Both the position numbers and the translations under genes were made by a program. From UMGS1649 sp045604405 (GTDB lineage Bacteria > Bacillota > Clostridia > TANB77 > CAG-465), in the NCBI GenBank assembly GCA_045604405.1, contig JAZUNZ010000038.1, positions 1 through 16,315 of the forward strand: DNA of 16,315 nt. Reading direction: 5' to 3'. The notes below the pieces were generated by a model that saw only the letters and a program-made list of their open reading frames with translations, was not told the origin of the DNA and did no database searches. Shown piece after piece: positions 13,495-16,315 of this stretch. The stretch's first letter is position 1; every line of letters begins with the position of its first letter.

Positions 13495-15411
13495 ATGGCA
13501 GAATATAATGAGAGTCAAATACAAGTTTTAGAAGGCTTAGAAGCTGTAAGAAAAAGACCAGGTATGTATATTGGTAGTACATCTGAAAGAGGACTTCATC
13601 ATCTTGTATATGAAATAGTAGATAATGCTGTAGACGAAGCATTAGCAGGTTATTGTAATGAAATAAATGTAGAGATACTAGTAGATAATAGTATAATGGT
13701 AAAAGATAACGGACGTGGTATACCTTTAGGAATTCATCCTAAAATGGGAATACCTGCTATTGAAGTTGTTTATACTATACTTCACGCAGGTGGAAAATTC
13801 GGTGGAGAAGGATACAAAGTATCTGGTGGTCTTCATGGTGTTGGTGCGTCTGTTGTTAATGCTTTATCTGAAAAAGTAACAGTTGAAGCTTGTAATGGTG
13901 ATGGAGCTTATGAAATATCTTTTGAAAGAGGAAAAGTTACAGAAAAGCTTCACAAAGTAAGAGAAGAAACAAAAAGGGGAACAAAGGTTATATTTAAACC
14001 AGATCCTGAAATATTCGAACATACTGTATATAATGCAGAAACATTAGAAACAAGATTTAGAGAAATGGCGTTCTTAAATAAAGGATTAAAAATAACTCTA
14101 CTGGATAGAAGAGATCCTGAATACAAACAAAAAGTATTCCATTATGAAGGTGGAGTTGTATCCTTTGTTGAATATATAAATAAAAATAAAGAACTAGTAT
14201 GTCCACCTATATATTTAGAACAAAAAGGCGAGGGAGAAGTAGAGGTTGAAGTTGCGCTTCAATATACTACATCATATTCTGAAAATATATTATCTTTTGT
14301 AAATAATATTAATACTATTGAAGGTGGAACACATCTTGATGGCTTCAAACGTGGTCTTACAAAAGTATTTAATGATTATGGAAGAAAATTCAACATATTA
14401 AAAGATAAAGATGCAAACCTTCAAGGTGATGATATTCGTGAGGGAATATCTGCAATAGTTAGTGTTAGAGTAAGAGAACCAGAGTTTGAAGGACAAACTA
14501 AAACTAAACTTGGAAATAGCGAAGTATTAGGTATAGTTAACTCTATGATGAATGATAAACTTGCAACTTATCTTGAAGAACATCCAAAAGAAGCTAAAGC
14601 AATTTTGGACAAGGCTTTATCTGCATCTCGTGCAAGAGAAGCAGCAAGACGTGCAAGAGAACTTGTTAGAAGAAAGAGTGTATTAGAATCTACAACATTG
14701 CCAGGAAAACTTGCCGATTGTAGTAGCAAAAATCCTTCTGAGTGTGAAATATACATCGTTGAGGGAGACTCTGCAGGAGGAAGTGCTAAGCAAGGAAGAG
14801 ATAGAAGATTCCAAGCTATACTTCCACTTTGGGGTAAAATGATAAACGTTGAAAAAACAAGAGCAGATAAAATATATGGAAATGAAAAATTAAATCCAGT
14901 TATAACTGCAATTGGTGCTGGTATAGGAAATGACTTTAATATAGAAAAAATAAGATATGATAAAATAATAATGATGGCAGATGCCGACGTTGACGGTTCT
15001 CACATTAGAACTCTACTTTTAACATTTTTCTTTAGATATATGAGACCACTAATAGAACAAGGAAAAATATATTCAGCATGCCCACCTCTATTTAAGTTAT
15101 CTAAAAAAGGTATGGAAGACATCTATTGTTATAATGAACATTCTTTAGAAGATACTTTTAAGGAATTGGAAGCAAAGGGGATAAAAAGAGAATCAGTTGC
15201 AATACAAAGATATAAAGGTCTTGGTGAAATGAGCTCTGAACAACTTTGGGAAACAACAATGAACCCAGCAAATAGAACATTAATACAAATGACTATGGAA
15301 GATGCAGTTAAGGCAGATGAAATATTCTCAATTCTTATGGGAGAAGAAGTTGAACCTAGAAGAGAATTCATTGAAGCTAATGCTAAATATGTTAAAAATC
15401 TAGATATATAA
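13495..15411 (+). CDS. gyrB: DNA gyrase subunit B
   Basis: The ATPase subunit of gyrase, which introduces negative supercoils together with GyrA. It has 638 residues, the short form. The GHKL ATPase site has EIVDNAVDEA (40-49), DNGRGIP (71-77) and GGLHGVGASVVNALS (111-125), then the transducer domain with GGTHLDGFKR. The TOPRIM domain has IVEGDSAGGSAKQGRDR (E423) and ADADVDGSH (495-503). The C-terminus has RYKGLGEMSSEQLWETTMNP. The quinolone-region motif reads PLWGKMINVEK (W446) instead of the PLRGK of Bacillus or E. coli; this variant is common in many Clostridia. AAGGGGT lies upstream of the ATG. gyrA does not follow, so its partner must be encoded elsewhere. ParE is the main alternative, but the location and motifs favour GyrB. 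Confidence 0.95.
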   Translation: MAEYNESQIQVLEGLEAVRKRPGMYIGSTSERGLHHLVYEIVDNAVDEALAGYCNEINVEILVDNSIMVKDNGRGIPLGIHPKMGIPAIEVVYTILHAGGKFGGEGYKVSGGLHGVGASVVNALSEKVTVEACNGDGAYEISFERGKVTEKLHKVREETKRGTKVIFKPDPEIFEHTVYNAETLETRFREMAFLNKGLKITLLDRRDPEYKQKVFHYEGGVVSFVEYINKNKELVCPPIYLEQKGEGEVEVEVALQYTTSYSENILSFVNNINTIEGGTHLDGFKRGLTKVFNDYGRKFNILKDKDANLQGDDIREGISAIVSVRVREPEFEGQTKTKLGNSEVLGIVNSMMNDKLATYLEEHPKEAKAILDKALSASRAREAARRARELVRRKSVLESTTLPGKLADCSSKNPSECEIYIVEGDSAGGSAKQGRDRRFQAILPLWGKMINVEKTRADKIYGNEKLNPVITAIGAGIGNDFNIEKIRYDKIIMMADADVDGSHIRTLLLTFFFRYMRPLIEQGKIYSACPPLFKLSKKGMEDIYCYNEHSLEDTFKELEAKGIKRESVAIQRYKGLGEMSSEQLWETTMNPANRTLIQMTMEDAVKADEIFSILMGEEVEPRREFIEANAKYVKNLDI

Positions 15412-15429
15412 TAAAAATTAAATTTTATG

Positions 15430-15458
15430 TTGACAAACAAAAAACAATATGTTAAAAT
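15430..15458 (+). promoter_or_regulatory. Sigma-A promoter of the infC-rpmI operon
   Basis: TTGACA (15430-15435), a 17-bp spacer and TAAAAT (15453-15458), with a TG dinucleotide just upstream giving an extended -10. It starts 18 bp after the gyrB stop. A start site near 15465 would leave an untranslated leader of about 140 nt. Confidence 0.85.
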
Positions 15459-15464
15459 AATACC

Positions 15465-15598
15465 GTAAAGTAGAAGTAGTCTTCTCACCTTGTGGTATTG
15501 TCTTAACAAGGTAATACAATTTTAAACCTAATATATAAGGGATATTTTGTATTTGAGGAGATTGCTAAACTTTAGCAATCTTTTTTTGTTGGAGGTGT
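15465..15598 (+). ncRNA. Structured leader of infC-rpmI (candidate L20-type attenuation leader)
   Basis: The leader has several self-complementary segments: AGAAG-TAGT-CTTCT (15472-15485), ACCTTGT (15487-15493) with ACAAGGT (15506-15512), and AATACAA (15513-15519) with TTTGTATT (15547-15553), ending in an attenuator hairpin. In Bacillus the infC-rpmI-rplT leader is regulated by ribosomal protein L20, which promotes premature termination. Position and layout fit that model, but I could not match the specific L20-binding fold by eye. Confidence 0.6.
15559..15587 (+). terminator. Attenuator-type terminator upstream of infC
   Basis: AGATTGCTAAA and TTTAGCAATCT form an 11-bp perfect inverted repeat around a single C (effectively a 10-bp stem with a tiny loop), followed by a T run through 15587. 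It lies between the promoter and the infC ribosome site with no gene before it, so its role must be conditional termination rather than ending a gene. Confidence 0.85.
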
Positions 15599-15604
15599 AT
15601 TGAT

Positions 15605-16117
15605 ATAAAACAAGACTTTCTAGTAAATGAACAAATAAGAGCAAACGAAGTAGAAGTTATAGGAACTAATGGTGAAAGATTAGGAAGAATGTCTACAACG
15701 GAGGCTCTAGATAAAGCATACGATGAGGATATGGATTTAGTAATGGTTGCACCAAACGCAAATCCACCGGTATGTAAGATACTTAATTATAGCAAATTTA
15801 AATTTGAAATGGCTAAGAAAGAAAAAGAAGCAAGAAAGAACCAAAAGGTAGTAGAGGTTAAAGAAATAAGACTATCAGCTACAATAGATATGCATGATTT
15901 AGAAACTAAGGCTAAAAATGCAAATAAGTTCTTAAAAGCTGGAGATAAAGTGAAAGTATCACTAAAATTTAAGGGTAGAGAAGTAAGGTTTGTGGAAAAA
16001 GGAAAAGAAACAATCCTAAAATTTGTTGAAATGCTTGAAGAGGGTAGAATAGACAAAGAGCCTAAACTTGAAGGAAAATTCTTAAATGTAATAGTGTTGC
16101 CTAAAGATAAAAAATAA
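15605..16117 (+). CDS. infC: Translation initiation factor IF-3
   Basis: Binds the 30S subunit, prevents premature 50S joining and checks start-codon pairing. The domains are an N-terminal one (FLVNEQIRANEVEVIG, then GERLGRMSTTEAL), a lysine-rich linker (KFKFEMAKKEKEARKNQ) and a C-terminal one (EVKEIRLSATIDMHDLETK ending NVIVLPKDKK). No ATG, GTG or TTG fits the N-terminus; the first in-frame ATG (15689) would delete about 28 conserved residues. Candidate starts are ATA at 15605 (170 aa) and ATT at 15599 (172 aa). I prefer ATA because GGAGGTG (15591-15597) ends seven bases before it but only one base before ATT, and the resulting length from start to VNE equals that of clostridial homologues as I recall them. 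A rare start codon is a known autoregulatory device of infC. Confidence 0.93.
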   Translation: MKQDFLVNEQIRANEVEVIGTNGERLGRMSTTEALDKAYDEDMDLVMVAPNANPPVCKILNYSKFKFEMAKKEKEARKNQKVVEVKEIRLSATIDMHDLETKAKNANKFLKAGDKVKVSLKFKGREVRFVEKGKETILKFVEMLEEGRIDKEPKLEGKFLNVIVLPKDKK

Positions 16118-16132
16118 AAGGAGGAATTAGAT

Positions 16133-16315
16133 ATGCCTAAAATGAAAACCCATAGTGGTCCAAAGCACAGCCCCACAGTTTTAAAATCTGGTAAAGTTAA
16201 GAAAACAACTGCAAACAGAGCTCACAAATTAACAGGAAAGAGTTCAAGCAGAAAGATGGCTTTAAAACAAGCGTCATATGTTGATTCAGCAAATAAATCA
16301 GCAGTTAAGAAATTA
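16133..16315 (+). CDS. rpmI: 50S ribosomal protein L35, cut by the window end
   Basis: 61 codons are present without a stop; the family is usually 64-66 residues, so only a few are missing. It starts with the standard MPKMKTHSG. The middle and end (SGKVKKTTANRAHKLTGKSS, then SYVDSANKSAVKKL) fit L35 in length and spacing. Residues 10-15 read PKHSPT where the family usually has a basic AKKRFK-like stretch that contacts rRNA, which is unusual. AGGAGG (16119-16124) is eight bases before the ATG, and the gene starts 15 bp after infC. rplT (L20) is expected next. Confidence 0.93.
   Translation, partial: MPKMKTHSGPKHSPTVLKSGKVKKTTANRAHKLTGKSSSRKMALKQASYVDSANKSAVKKL

Noticed and set aside
1..16315. 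Mobile elements, CRISPR arrays or phage genes
   Set aside because: No transposase, integrase, spaced direct repeats or phage proteins are visible; every large frame is a conserved housekeeping gene or its antisense shadow.

Overview
This is the chromosomal replication origin region of a low-GC Gram-positive bacterium, most likely an AT-rich member of the Clostridia. The gene order (mnmE-mnmG-rsmG-parA-parB on one arm, rpmH-rnpA-yidD-yidC-khpB next to the origin, dnaA-dnaN-recF-gyrB on the other arm) is the classic Firmicutes origin block. A DUF4446 gene follows parB, gyrB is of the clostridial PLWGK type, dnaA starts with TTG, and infC starts with a non-AUG codon. Genes left of the origin lie on the minus strand and genes right of it on the plus strand, so all are co-directional with forks leaving the origin.

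Left arm, read from the origin leftwards. A perfect consensus promoter drives rpmH (L34), which ends at a strong terminator. Then come rnpA, yidD, yidC and khpB (jag), tightly packed or overlapping and closed by a palindromic terminator. mnmE, mnmG and rsmG follow with 7-bp gaps and end at a hairpin plus T9 terminator. parA, parB and a DUF4446 membrane protein form the next unit. A tRNA-Ser(UGA) with its own promoter and terminator follows, and the window edge holds the first 35 codons of a gene resembling the ferredoxin-thioredoxin reductase catalytic chain. Two parS-core sites (TTTCACGTGAAA) lie inside the rsmG start region and inside mnmE, consistent with the linked ParAB system.

The origin looks bipartite. 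One DnaA-box cluster (9164-9428) lies between rpmH and dnaA. A second (10953-11114) lies between dnaA and dnaN and runs directly into six CTA repeats (DnaA-trio elements read on the other strand) and a 34-bp tract with a single G/C. This unwinding region is enclosed by a perfect 8-bp inverted repeat.

Right arm. dnaA is followed by a closely spaced dnaN-recF-gyrB group. The small S4-domain gene (yaaA/rlbA) and remB often found here are missing, and gyrA does not follow gyrB. Instead a consensus promoter, a structured leader with an attenuator-type terminator, and the translation genes infC and rpmI (cut by the window end) come next.

The window is largely conserved core genome. I found no novel multigene system. 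The points of interest are fine-scale: the architecture of the unwinding element, parS overlapping a start codon, an irregular tRNA-Ser acceptor stem, a divergent L35, a GC-rich left edge and the infC leader.
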